Positions 22,616 to 33,500 of a DNA stretch of 60,196 nt are shown piece by piece. Origin of the DNA: Glomus cerebriforme (taxonomy: Eukaryota; Glomeromycota; Glomeromycetes; Glomerales; Glomeraceae); contig QKYT01000132.1 of the NCBI GenBank assembly GCA_003550305.1, positions 8,163-68,358 on the forward strand, in the 5' to 3' direction. The first letter of the stretch is position 1. Every line of letters starts with the position of its first letter. Under the pieces are notes generated by a model, which did not search any database, was not told the origin of the DNA, and worked only from the letters and a program-made list of their open reading frames with translations. The position numbers and the translations under genes were made by a program.

Positions 22616-23598
22616 ATTAAAAATATTCCTCTTCATTCAGATTCGGACAAAATTTAGCTATAACTAAAGTTAAATTATTATCATATTTACTTGCATAAAA
22701 TTTTCCATTATTCTCTATAAATTTAATCATAATTCCAACCTCTGGAAAATCAATTAATTTTAAAATGCAGAAATAAAATTTTTAAATCCTTTAAATAATT
22801 GAAATATGAGTATCTTTCATTAGTGTAACTCAATGATAATTCAAGTTCTTTTAAATTTTTAAAATCTTTAATAAAAGTTAATGGCCAATGATTGTCTTTT
22901 CAATTGATGTTTAATTTGGTTAAAGTTGATAAAGAGTTTAAGAAATTAAACCTATTAAATCACTTGAAGTATCCTTATATCTAAAAATTATATTTAATGA
23001 TTGAATATTATGACATATTTGAGATAATTCATAAAAAAATTCACCATGATTTGAACTGCAAGTTAATTCTGAAAAGATCCGCTAACCAATTTTTGCTCCT
23101 GGAAAATGAATTAAAGTTATATTATGTAGTATTTAAACATTTTATCAGCAAGAGAACAATTATCAAAGAAATTTGGATCATAAGCATTTTTAATATTTCT
23201 TGCATTAATAAATAAAAATCTTTTGTAGTATTCGAAATAAATAATTTCCGTTTTTTAAGAAACTTATCACTAATGTAATAAAGTCTCTCAACTGAAAGAA
23301 CTTTGCAAAATGATACATAGTTAAATAATGGAGGTGGATAATCCGAAGTTGGAGTTGAAATAATACCTCTCTTGTATAAGAGGACTTTTGATTTGTTAGG
23401 AAGAAAACTGATTAAAGTATCAAGAATAGTAAACTCTCCATTAATTAATATTTTTCTTCGGCGCAGTCCAAACGGTTCTCCATAAAATGTAAACAGAAAC
23501 TCAACATCAAAGACGATTAACCAGTAAGCATGAATGTAAAATGAATTTATCTTATCAAAAATTTCGTTAAGACAATCAGCAAGAAGTTGACAAGGCAT
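22616..23598 (-). pseudogene. F-box/LRR-like gene, decayed copy
   Basis: It starts MPCQLLADCLNEIFDKINSF at 23598 and can be followed through LISFLPNKSKVLLYKRGIIS, PPPLFNYVSFCKVLSVERL and QEILKMLMIQISL. It then breaks near 23140, where an early frame change replaces the conserved LRR-like text. Pieces of the remainder are readable down to about 22620 (ending FCPNLNEE then stop). The F-box itself is distorted (HAYWLIVFDVEFLFTFYGE in place of LLVN-LWC), showing frameshift around 23510. It ends at the same homologous point as the neighbour at 26583 and shares its 3' flank. Confidence 0.8.
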
Positions 23599-24310
23599 TT
23601 TATTGGTTTTTTAAAAAAAAAACAAATATTTTGTTAAAAAGCATTTACAAATTGTGTTACAAATAATTGAATCAGAGGGCCATTCCAATTGTTCAGACCT
23701 TTTATATATAGCTCGCTCTGGTCCTAATTATTCGTCGTCGACAAAATTTGCAAAATTGTATCTCTGTTTTTTTTATTTTCTATTGTAAATACAATGTTTT
23801 CATTCTTTCATTACTGTGGTATAAAAATTCTTAATTAAATATTTATTTAAATCAAAATTTTTTTATAGTAATATTTTTTCTACGCCTTGACTGTTGGTGA
23901 AATGGTTATGTAAGTGAAACGTTTGCCGGTGTTGTAACTAGATCGTTATGCAAATCAATATAATGTTCTAGTCAAACCATTATCCATTTAATACAATTTA
24001 CTTTCTTACTTTTGCGAAAATTTAAATTTTTTATTATTAAAGTTTTTAGGTCTTTTGGGCATAAATACTGTAACTCGTGAGTTTATATCATCAATACATT
24101 ATATACGATCAGATATAGGTTGACCAAAAATCCCAACATAAGATTAAAAATTATTACCTAATAAATCTCCTATAAATATCCAAAGATTTTTATTAAGACA
24201 ATTATCAATTAATAGAAACCCATTTTAAATAAAATATTTCAAAGAAAAAATTGATATTAAAAATATATATATATATATGGACTGTTAAGAAAATAAAAAT
24301 TAAATAATCA
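23599..24310. other. Intergenic between F-box copies: nothing supported
   Basis: AT-rich. The side next to 23598 has the leader of the pseudogene. An (AT)n run lies at about 24266-24280. No open frame or structure of note. Confidence 0.5.
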
Positions 24311-25903
24311 TCAAATACAAAAAATTCCCTCTTCATAATAATTAGAATACAATAAAGTATCGGGTAAATGGATAGAAAAATCAAATTCGTATGATTTTAT
24401 AACTTTAAACTTTTTAATAACACTCAAATCTTTATATTTTTCAATTATTTTCTTAATTTTGTTATTTTTCTCAAAATTATCATCATGAATCAAGTGATCC
24501 TTTTGAACGTTATGAATGATAAATGAAAGTGATTTCTGTGGTAAACGATTATTCCATTCAATAAAAAATGATTCCAAATCTTTTGTATGTAATTCTGAAA
24601 TATTTGATTCATATAATCTTAATTTATGAAAATTTTTTGGTGAATGTTTCGTAACAATCTCCAACACTTCTTTTCCTTTTAAATGTTTTTCATCACTCCA
24701 AACTTCAATACTTTCTAATTGTTGACAATTATCAAAAATTTCTCTTAAAGTTTCACGCTTCATAAATTGAACATATAGAAATTTTAAATTTGGACAACAT
24801 TTAGCTATTGCTAAACTTAATGAATTGTCACACCTATATGAACAAAATTCTTTTAAATTCTTCCCGTTATTTTCTAAAAATTTAATTACCATCTCAACTT
24901 TTGGACATTCCTTGACGAATTTTAAAATTTCCAAGTGTGGAAAAGTAATATGTTGTAAAATCTCAAATTCTTCAGGACAAGTAAAAAATGCTATAACAAG
25001 TTCTTGCAAATTTATGAATTTAATAATATATGATAATGATGAAGGTTCTAATAAATATAATCTTAATATTGTATCTGAATGTTTTGTTAATGAATGTTCA
25101 ATCTCATCAATTTCCATATAACTATCTTCATAATCATCATCATTTACTAATGAAAGATATTTTAAATTATTTTGTGAAGAAATTAAATCATTTAATCCAT
25201 CTGAAAAAGAATCTTCAAAATATATATTTAATGATTGAATATTATGACATATTTGAGATAATTGATAAAAAAATTTAGAATGACCATTTGAACTACAAGT
25301 TAATTCTGAAAGTTCCGTTAAACAATTTTTTGTTCCAAGAAAATGTGTAAAATTTATCCCCTTTATGTCTTGTACTTCATCATAAAAATCATCAATATAT
25401 TCAACCGCATCATAAGTTCTAATTGATAATTTTTTTAAAGAAGAAATTTGATTCATAAACATTTTTAATATTTCTTCTGTTAATAAATAAAAATTTTTAA
25501 AGTTATCTGGATCAATTAATTGTCGATTACTAAGAAAATTGTTAACCATATAATGAATGTTATTAATTGAAAGAACTTTGCAAAATGATACATAATTAAA
25601 TAATGGAGTTTTTGAATTTAGAGTTGATATAATTTTATTATTATATAAGAGATCTTTTGATTCTTTAGGAAGACAACTTATTAAAGTATAAAGTTGTGGT
25701 TTATCCAACATATCCATCTTATTCGTCTTATTCATCCGAAATGGATGAAATGAAGTCTTAGATACGACATTCCTCCATAAAATTCTAACAGAAACTTCAC
25801 ACCAAAGATGGTTAACCAATAAGCATGAATGTAAAGTGAATATATCTTTCTCTAAATTCTCAAAAATTTCATTAAGACAATCAGCAGGAAGTTGAAAAGA
25901 CAT
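24311..25903 (-). CDS. F-box and leucine-rich-repeat-like protein, intact
   Basis: Single exon, 530 residues. Residues about 1-45 (SFQLPADCLNEIFENLEKD ... LLVNHLWCEVSVRILW) form the F-box. LRR-like segments follow (LTELSELTCS, NIQSLNIYF, LKYLSLV, ILRLYLLE, LQELVIAF, LEILKFV, LKEFCSY, LKFLYVQF, LESIEVWS, FHKLRLYES). The C-terminus LPQKSLSFIIHNVQKDH and IKKFKVIKS is shared with the other copies. It is presumably an SCF substrate receptor; the substrate is unknown. It is the closest intact relative of the pseudogene at 1201-2725, with an almost identical leader (caaaaccaaaattaacaaa before ATG). Confidence 0.88.
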   Translation of the reverse strand: MSFQLPADCLNEIFENLEKDIFTLHSCLLVNHLWCEVSVRILWRNVVSKTSFHPFRMNKTNKMDMLDKPQLYTLISCLPKESKDLLYNNKIISTLNSKTPLFNYVSFCKVLSINNIHYMVNNFLSNRQLIDPDNFKNFYLLTEEILKMFMNQISSLKKLSIRTYDAVEYIDDFYDEVQDIKGINFTHFLGTKNCLTELSELTCSSNGHSKFFYQLSQICHNIQSLNIYFEDSFSDGLNDLISSQNNLKYLSLVNDDDYEDSYMEIDEIEHSLTKHSDTILRLYLLEPSSLSYIIKFINLQELVIAFFTCPEEFEILQHITFPHLEILKFVKECPKVEMVIKFLENNGKNLKEFCSYRCDNSLSLAIAKCCPNLKFLYVQFMKRETLREIFDNCQQLESIEVWSDEKHLKGKEVLEIVTKHSPKNFHKLRLYESNISELHTKDLESFFIEWNNRLPQKSLSFIIHNVQKDHLIHDDNFEKNNKIKKIIEKYKDLSVIKKFKVIKSYEFDFSIHLPDTLLYSNYYEEGIFCI

Positions 25904-26582
25904 TTTGTTAATTTTGGTTTTGATTTTAAAAAAAATGTCGTTAAAAAAAAAAGGTCGTTAAATTGGTTAATGTAAGTGATTGAATTGGGGTTTTATAGTC
26001 ACCACAGCCCCTCCGAGAAATAGAAATTTCGGTAAATGCATGCAGTTTACAATTTATAATCCTTGAAGTTTAAAAAAAGTTAATCTGTATCCTTTTTTTT
26101 AAAAATATGATTGGTTCAAAAATCGCAGTAATGTGATACAGCAGCAAAAAAAATTTTTTGACAGAAAATATTTCGCGTAAGAAAAAAAAATAAAAAATAA
26201 AAGCAACTAAAGAACTTTCAAAATATTTTTAATTTCACATACTACAAAAGATGATTTTTTTTTACAAAAATGGGTCTTTTTTTAAAAAAAAAAGCCGTTA
26301 TCATAGTTTCGTTGTTTTCCCTTTATAGTAAGTTGTGTAACAAATGCAAATACTCCTTTTAAAATGAAATTGTATTACTGAAGTTAGAAACTTATATAGA
26401 TTTATAAATATATATATATTTTTTTATTCACATACGTTCGAAATATTCCTTACAAAACATATAAATATATATATTATATAATGAAAAAAAAAAATTACAT
26501 AAAATTTATATATACATTGTACTGTATAGACAGAGAATTTTTTTTGATGTACAGTACATTAATAAAACAATGAAACCAAGTT
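25904..26582. other. Intergenic between F-box copies
   Basis: Contains the leader of the 24311-25903 gene and, at about 26370-26520, sequence starting tattactgaagttagaaact that also follows the pseudogene at 22390-22480. That shared 3' flank marks a segmental duplication. Otherwise only A/T runs. Confidence 0.5.
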
Positions 26583-27716
26583 TCAATATTTTCTAATTAT
26601 AAAGTTCTTCAGATTTGGACAAAATTTAGTTATAGCTAAGCTTAAATTATCATCATATTTACTTGCATAAAACTCTTTTAAATTCTTTCCATTATTCTCT
26701 ATAAATTTAATCATAATTCCAACCTCTGGAAAATCAACGAATTTTAAAATTCGTAATCGCGGAAAAATAAAATCTTCTAAATCCATTAAATAATCGGAAT
26801 ATGGGCACTCTTTATCAGTATAACTCAATGATAATTCAAGTTCTTCTAAATTTTTGAAATCTTTAATAAAAGATAATGGCCAATGATTATCTTTCCAATT
26901 GATGTTTAATTTGGTCAAAGTATTCGAATGTTTCTTTAATGAAAGTGTAAATTCTTCCCAATGATTGTTGCTTCCATTAAATTTTAATGATAAAGATTTT
27001 ATACTCTTTTGCGAAGAAATTAAATTTACTAGTTCCTCTGAATAAACATCATATTCAAAAATTATATTTAATGATTGGATATTATGACATATTTGAGGTA
27101 ATTTACAAAGAGCTACATTATAACAGGTTAATTTTGAAAGACTTTTTAAATAATCTTTTGCTCCAGGAAAATCAACGAATGACATATTCATTTGATTTTT
27201 TAATATTTTGTTATAAGACTTCTCATGGTAATACTTATTATAAATTAATGATAATTCTTTTAAAGAAAGTTGATTCATGAACATATTTAATATTTCTCGT
27301 GATACTAAATTAATATTTTCTTCTGAAGTAGGTTGAATATTATTAAGATAAATGTCAATTATTATACGAATTTCATTAAATGAAAGAACTTTACAGAATG
27401 AAGCATAATTAAATAAAGGAGATGAGGTTGAAGTTGAAATAATGCCATTCTTGTATAAAAGATATTTTGATTCATTAGGAAGACAACTGATTAAAGTACG
27501 AAGAATGTGTGATGATACTTTGGACATATCCGACTTATATTTTTTATAAGGTTCATATGGTGTAGATATGGCATCCCAAACGTTTCCCCACAAAAATTTT
27601 ACAGAAATACGACACCAATCACGATTAACCAATAAACATCTGTATAAATTGTTTTTATCTTCCTTGAAATTTTCGAAAATCATGGTAAGACAATCATCGT
27701 TAATTTGACGATACAT
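26583..27716 (-). CDS. F-box protein, C-terminally shortened copy
   Basis: Single exon, 377 residues. Start MYRQINDDCLTMIFENFKED with LLVNRDWCRISVKFLWGNVW is a good F-box, and LRR-like segments follow (LKSLSKLTCYN, NIQSLNIIFEY, IKSLSLKF, LTKLNINW, LEELELSLSY, LRILKFVDF, LKEFYASKYD). It ends ITKFCPNLKNFIIRKY, about 120-150 residues short of the 490- and 530-residue relatives: the FHELRL and SLSFII segments are missing. The frame is otherwise clean, so it may still make a shortened protein. Confidence 0.8.
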   Translation of the reverse strand: MYRQINDDCLTMIFENFKEDKNNLYRCLLVNRDWCRISVKFLWGNVWDAISTPYEPYKKYKSDMSKVSSHILRTLISCLPNESKYLLYKNGIISTSTSSPLFNYASFCKVLSFNEIRIIIDIYLNNIQPTSEENINLVSREILNMFMNQLSLKELSLIYNKYYHEKSYNKILKNQMNMSFVDFPGAKDYLKSLSKLTCYNVALCKLPQICHNIQSLNIIFEYDVYSEELVNLISSQKSIKSLSLKFNGSNNHWEEFTLSLKKHSNTLTKLNINWKDNHWPLSFIKDFKNLEELELSLSYTDKECPYSDYLMDLEDFIFPRLRILKFVDFPEVGIMIKFIENNGKNLKEFYASKYDDNLSLAITKFCPNLKNFIIRKY

Positions 27717-28689
27717 TTTGTTTGTTAGTTTTTTAATATTATTTCAGAAAAAAAAAAAACTTTTATGTGAAGGTTTTTTTTCAAAGTTTTAACCTGATGT
27801 TTGGTCTGTTTCTTTTATTTACTTTTTTAAAGAAAGTCATTTGATCAAAAAACGGTCTTGTGATTTGCATTTTCAATGTCATGAGAAAATAACAAAATTA
27901 GATCGAAGATTCATAAACAAAAAAAGTATCCATTTTTATCCATCATTTGATTATTTTATCATTGTTCAATCCCGTTACACGATTAATCATGTGAATATTT
28001 ATTGCATTGTAAATAGCATTCTTAATTAAAAATACGTAATTTATTTTTTTTTTAATTCATTGATTAAATTCCAATTTTGGATTTGGATTTGTGGCGTGGT
28101 AAAATTATTTATTATTAGAGATTTATTAAAACTTCAAATATTATAAAAATATATATTGATTAAATAAACAATAAATAAAAGCAATGATCGCTGATTTACA
28201 ATAAATTTGATACATTTACAAAAAAACATTGTGAATGTTCTTTTCATTTACTCGTCGTTTTAATAGATCTTTTTCTTTTTTTGTACAGTTTCTATTTAGA
28301 ATTGTAAATTCCTTTTTTGGTTTTCTTAAAAATAATCATTCATTTATTTATTTACGATAAGAGAATGCTAGTTATTTTATTATGCTTTAATCATGATAAT
28401 CGGTAACACACAAAGCATTAAAGAAATTTTTTCCGTGAATTAATAATAGTACAGAACTTTAATATCTTTGTTTCTCAGGATTGTCAATTTCATAATGTAA
28501 CATTACCTAATATCAGGTATATCTGATATTCGTAAACAAAGGAAATATCACACGACACAGTAAATTTAATTTTTTGAATGAAAAAAATACAGAACATTCA
28601 ATAATAGCATTTCATAAAAAAATAATGCGCCCGAAAAATTATGGGTCATATTAATAATTATAATTATTATGGAATAGTTATTACCTCAT
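27717..28689. other. Intergenic: nothing supported
   Basis: AT-rich with long A and T runs. The frame at 27841-28029 has no recognisable domain or context. Confidence 0.45.
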
Positions 28690-28803
28690 ATCAGGTAGGG
28701 GCGGCCAAGTCCCCAAGGTTCAAGCCGAGGGCCTTCCCTTGGTCGGACCGGGGCGGTCCTAGGGGCCCAGATATTACACAAAATTTTTTTTTTTTTTTTT
28801 TTT
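28690..28803 (+). repeat. GC-rich island with Pol III B-box-like motif and T-run
   Basis: About 80 bases (28694-28775) are some 65-70% GC in a setting of about 25%. ggttcaagcc at 28718-28727 resembles the Pol III internal B box (GGTTCRANNCC). The island folds on itself (gggccttccc / ggtcggacc, ggaccggggcggtcc) and ends cagatattacacaaaa followed by about 20 Ts, a possible Pol III terminator. No A box is clear. It could be a SINE-like repeat, a small Pol III transcript, or a DNA-element end. The open frame at 28641-28862 crossing it is not credible. Confidence 0.4.
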
Positions 28804-30522
28804 ATCGATTTCTTTACAATTGTAAAAACTTTTTATTATATAAAATTTATAATACAGGATGAATATTTTAATAAAAAAGTATTGATTAACTGATAAGAAT
28901 TTTTTTCTATCGTTATTATAATGTGTTTTATATTTTATTCAAAGCAGAATAAAGTATTAAAAACATATTGTAATCTGATTTCTCCTTTCATGAAAGGATC
29001 TCAATTGTCAATCTAGCCAGAATACATTTTATTAAATTTTACATGTATTAATTTAAAAAATTTCTCAGTCACAACTATTTTTAAAGCATAAATAACTTCT
29101 TTTGTTAATGTACTCATATACAGTATATTCAAATTCTGATCCTAAATAAGACTAAAATTTTTTATCCCCATATTTATTATCAGTATCTGAAATTACTAAT
29201 TCCAATCGTTAAATTCACTTTCAGACCTATTTGGAACTATTTGCAATTCATTAATATTTATATTTTTAGTTTCATAAAATGATAGTAATTTTTCAATTAA
29301 CAATATCACTTTCTTTCAACACTATTTTATTATAGATTTTTATTTGATTGTTTATCTGATAGATCATTCAGATTTGATCAAAATGAGATTGTTGATTGAA
29401 TCATACCTTGAAACTACGAATATTTATTCTGATTCATAAAAACCACATATGTTTCCAGGAAAAGTGGATTACCAGCAAGTAATTCATGACATAAAACACA
29501 ATAGCTGGTACCTTTTCAATAATAAGTTTTTAATTCAAATCTATAGTTTTGAGATTGTAATGCTTTTAAACAAAAGTGATATCCAAGTTCGGTATCCAGG
29601 ATGTGATTAAATTTATTTTTATCTTTCAAGAGACAATTGGAGGATATTCTCTTGGTAAATTCTTCTAACACAATTCCCCAGAAATTCTCCAATTCATTAT
29701 ACACGATAATAAACAAGTTTTGATTTTATAGACTACCGAAAAAAATATCACGAACATTCAAGTTATTTAAAATTTTGATGTATTACTTGCTATAAAAGAT
29801 CTATTATAATATTATCCCGTTATCCGAATTCGTGACTGATCAGTTATGAGTCTTTAATCAGCTACGTCAAACGTCAAATGTTATGTCAAATGTCACCTTG
29901 ACATATCTGACGTGACGTATAACGTAATGACTTTGCATCCTTAAGACAGGGTTGTTTTGGAGAGAGTGATTTCTGGCACATTGAATATGAGTATATCTGT
30001 GACCTTATTGATGGCATGCATAATGAATATATTTCGCACTTGAATACGTAATCATTGGGATGGTGCCAATCATTTTTTTTATCCAGAAGTTTCGATCATG
30101 TTGCATGTAAAGATTCTTTATGCCATTGCTAATTGCCAATTAGTACAAGCTTTGGTGATTGATTCATAAATTTACTGAGAGAGGAATATTGAAATCATCA
30201 ATGAAGGATTCTTTTGTAAACATTCTTATGCATCCTTTAATTGTTTTATTAATTTCCAAAATTTAAAATTAGTATAAATATATAATTATAATGATTATTA
30301 TAAGTTGTATATTTATTTAAAATATCATGAGATCTTTTTTATATTATATATATATATATATTATATTTAAACAGTAAAATAAAATAAATAATTTAAATAA
30401 AACCATTAAAGTCCATAAAATGAATTAATAACAGTACAATAATAAAATAATTCCTTTGTACAAAAAAAACTCCAAAAAATAAAAAATAAGTAAAAAATTT
30501 CAACCTTTTTTTATAAAATACT
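28804..30522. other. Intergenic, with a possible decayed coding fragment on minus
   Basis: At about 29398-29716 the minus strand reads ELENFWGIVLEEFTKRISSN and LGYHFCLKALQSQ, then after one stop GTSYCVLCHELLAGNPLF and VVFMNQNKYS. The CVLCHE motif suggests a zinc-binding knuckle. The text is protein-like, but I know no family and there is no good start, so it is probably a relic. The remainder is AT-rich, with an AT-repeat near 30340-30365. Confidence 0.3.
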
Positions 30523-33500
30523 TTATTCAGTTGCAATCTCTATTGGCATTTCCGGCATTGGTGGTGCATCTTCTTTAAGACGATTTAATATACTTTCGGC
30601 TTTCAATGCAATTGACATACTTCTTCCTACCCGTTTTTCTCTTTCGCCACGTTTTCTTCGAGATCTAGTATCTAAGTCTCTTCCATCTCTCAAAGTTTCC
30701 AAGAGATTGTCCATAAGATGTTTTTCATCTGCAGAATCTTGTGAATCTTGTGAAGATGGAGTGACCCTGACATTTGGATTGACTTGCGCATTTTTTCTGC
30801 GGTTCTCTATTTCCTATTTTTAGACAAAACAAACAATTAACCGAATGTAGAATAGAAAATCAAAATATAAATAATATAAATACCGCTTTTCGTTTTTGAG
30901 CTGCCAATTCATGTTCACGTTGTTGCTTGTTATCGTATCTTGCTTTCTGTACAATATGATTAAATTGTATTAGAAATGCATAAATAAAAGGGATGCTACA
31001 GTAATACGTGGAACAAAATTTTTGCAATATGATAAAAAGTAATACACGTCCGGATGGAAAAATTTAAAAACGAACCTCAAAAGATGTAATGAAAATTTTA
31101 AACACTCCAAAGAACTCATCAGATTTAGTATTATTTGGATCTTCCCCGAAGTATGCTACTACATCTTTATAAGCTACTTCCATAGAAGTATATTTAACTT
31201 GAAGTTCCTCAAATTTCTGTTTAGACTTGATAACAAAGTCTTTCATTAGACTTGGGAATCTGTCATTTTCTTCTAATTCAATTTCTGTAAAGTTCTTTTG
31301 TAATTCAATATCAAGATCATTTAATTGTGTTCCCATCATCCTATATTCATTAGTCATTTCTTGCTGTGAAACTAAAGATAAACATTAATGAATATCGTAT
31401 AAAATAGAACAAATAATTTTAAAAATTTAACCAACCTCTGCATGCAGATCCGCAGTCTATTAAGTCTTCAGTAAATTCTGTTATATGAGGTAGTCTTTCC
31501 TCAACGGTACTTGCAAGAAAATGAAGTAATGTGAGCGAACTACTATTAGATGCCTTAGTATCAACAAGCTAAAATGAATAAAAATTATTAATATCATAAT
31601 TATCATAAGTTTAAAATTTATAATACTTTAACTGGATCTTACCTTATTAATACTAGAAATTTTGAAACCAAAGGCGCCACCTTTATGACCAGTTCCATTC
31701 ATATAATTGCCCAATAATAAAATAAGCTAACAATTATAAAGTTAGATTAAATATAAACAATTCAGTAAAATAAGATATTAACCAATACAACTTACACTAA
31801 GAAGTTCTTTGAAATTTTTAGAATCTTTGAGTGATATTGAAGCGTTCAATATCGATACAATGGACTATAATAATAAAAATATAATATATATAGCTTTAAA
31901 TTGCCTTAAAAAAATAAGTATGATTACTTGTTTTATAATATACTAACGTGATTAAGATCATTAAATTTCTCATCAAAAGTTATATAGAAATACATGAATT
32001 TCAAACGTTGTTGATATCGATGAATTTTCAAGACCTCGACAAAGAATCTATCTGCTCGAGCTAGATTCTCAAGCATCTCATCTGGTCCATCTTTATATAC
32101 TGACAATTTACCACACTATAAATAACAATAATAAAAACTTTGATCAGAAAAGATATTACATTAAAAAAAATGTTTTCGTTTCGCAATAGTTAACCTCATC
32201 TGGAGTCGGTATATGTTGCATTAACTGATTAAGAAGATTTTCGGTGCAAAACAATTCATCCATTTCGATAATCTTTTGATGAATCTCTTCAAATGTATAA
32301 TTCTTATAACGACCGAGGACCACGTCTGTATACAAATAAGAATAAGATGAAATTTAATGTTATCTCAATAAAATAATGTAATGAACGTTAATGAAGGAAT
32401 TCACTTACTAATATTATATGCTCGTTTGGGATCAAGAACACTTATTTCATCTTTCTTTTCGGCTCTCTTTTCTATTTAAAAAGAAATATTATTTAATTCT
32501 TTATTATGTAACCTCATCTATAGTAAAAAAAAATCAATAAAACTTACTCTTTAATGCTATTTCTTTAGCTGCAAATAATTCTTCGATTGTCTTAAAAACT
32601 CCACCTTCTCCACCAAGCAATTCAAGAATCTGTTCATCACTTAAATTTGCCCATAACGTCTTATTTATTGTTAATTGGTTTATCTTATCCCATTGTAATA
32701 CTTTTAATTTCTTTTTGGAAGCGAACGGAAGTACTTTACGGTTATTATCTAATTTTTAAGTGATAAATATATGTCACTAGTGAATCTAAGTTTAAAATTT
32801 TTTCTAAAAAAATTCTTACTTGCTATAGGAGTATAACGGCCTCCTGGTGGAAGTGGTGCACCAAGTGGTGGAGGAGGACCAGGTGGTGGTGGTGGCCCCC
32901 CTTTGAATCCTGGTGGTGGTGGCGGTGGTGGTGGGCCTCCTTTGCCTCCGGGTGGAGGTGGAGGTGGTGGCGGCGGCGGGGGTCCACCAGAACTTGGTGG
33001 AGGTGGAGGTGGAGGTGGCGGTGGCGGAGGTCCACCAGAACTTGGTGGAGGTGGTGGCGGTGGAGGTGGTGGGGGTCCACCAGAACCTGGTGGAGGTGGT
33101 GGCGGCGGAGGTGGTGGTACATCAGAACCCGGTGGTGGAGGTGGTGGAGGTGGTGGTGGTACATCAGATGATTGTATTGGGCTTTTTGGACTCGTTGGTG
33201 ATAATAGTGTTTCTTGAGGTAATTGTGAGTTGTCTGGTGACTGTATTAGTGAAGATTGTGACTTCATTGGTGAATGATGATGTCCAGCTTCATGATTTTC
33301 TGTCAAAACTTCATTATCATGTTCTTGAGCTGTTTCGTCGCTTTTATTTTGTAATCCTTTAAGTTCATTTAAATAGGGTGCCATCTCTGGCATTTTTAAT
33401 ACCCCGTCTGAAGAAGGAACAATCCCATAATGTGAACCATAAGGATGTGATCCATAAGGACCAGGAGGACCAGCATTTGGTTCTGCTTGTTGTGGAATTA

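Noticed and set aside
24825..25278. Plus-strand frames of 98 and 82 codons
   Set aside because: Antisense shadows of the intact F-box gene at 24311-25903.
26080..26105. GTATCCTTT (U12 GT-AG donor consensus) between F-box copies
   Set aside because: No exon or open frame around it; a chance match.
32903..33362. Plus-strand frames rich in Gly and Val (104 and 149 codons)
   Set aside because: They are the antisense of the formin FH1 proline codons; composition explains the lack of stops.
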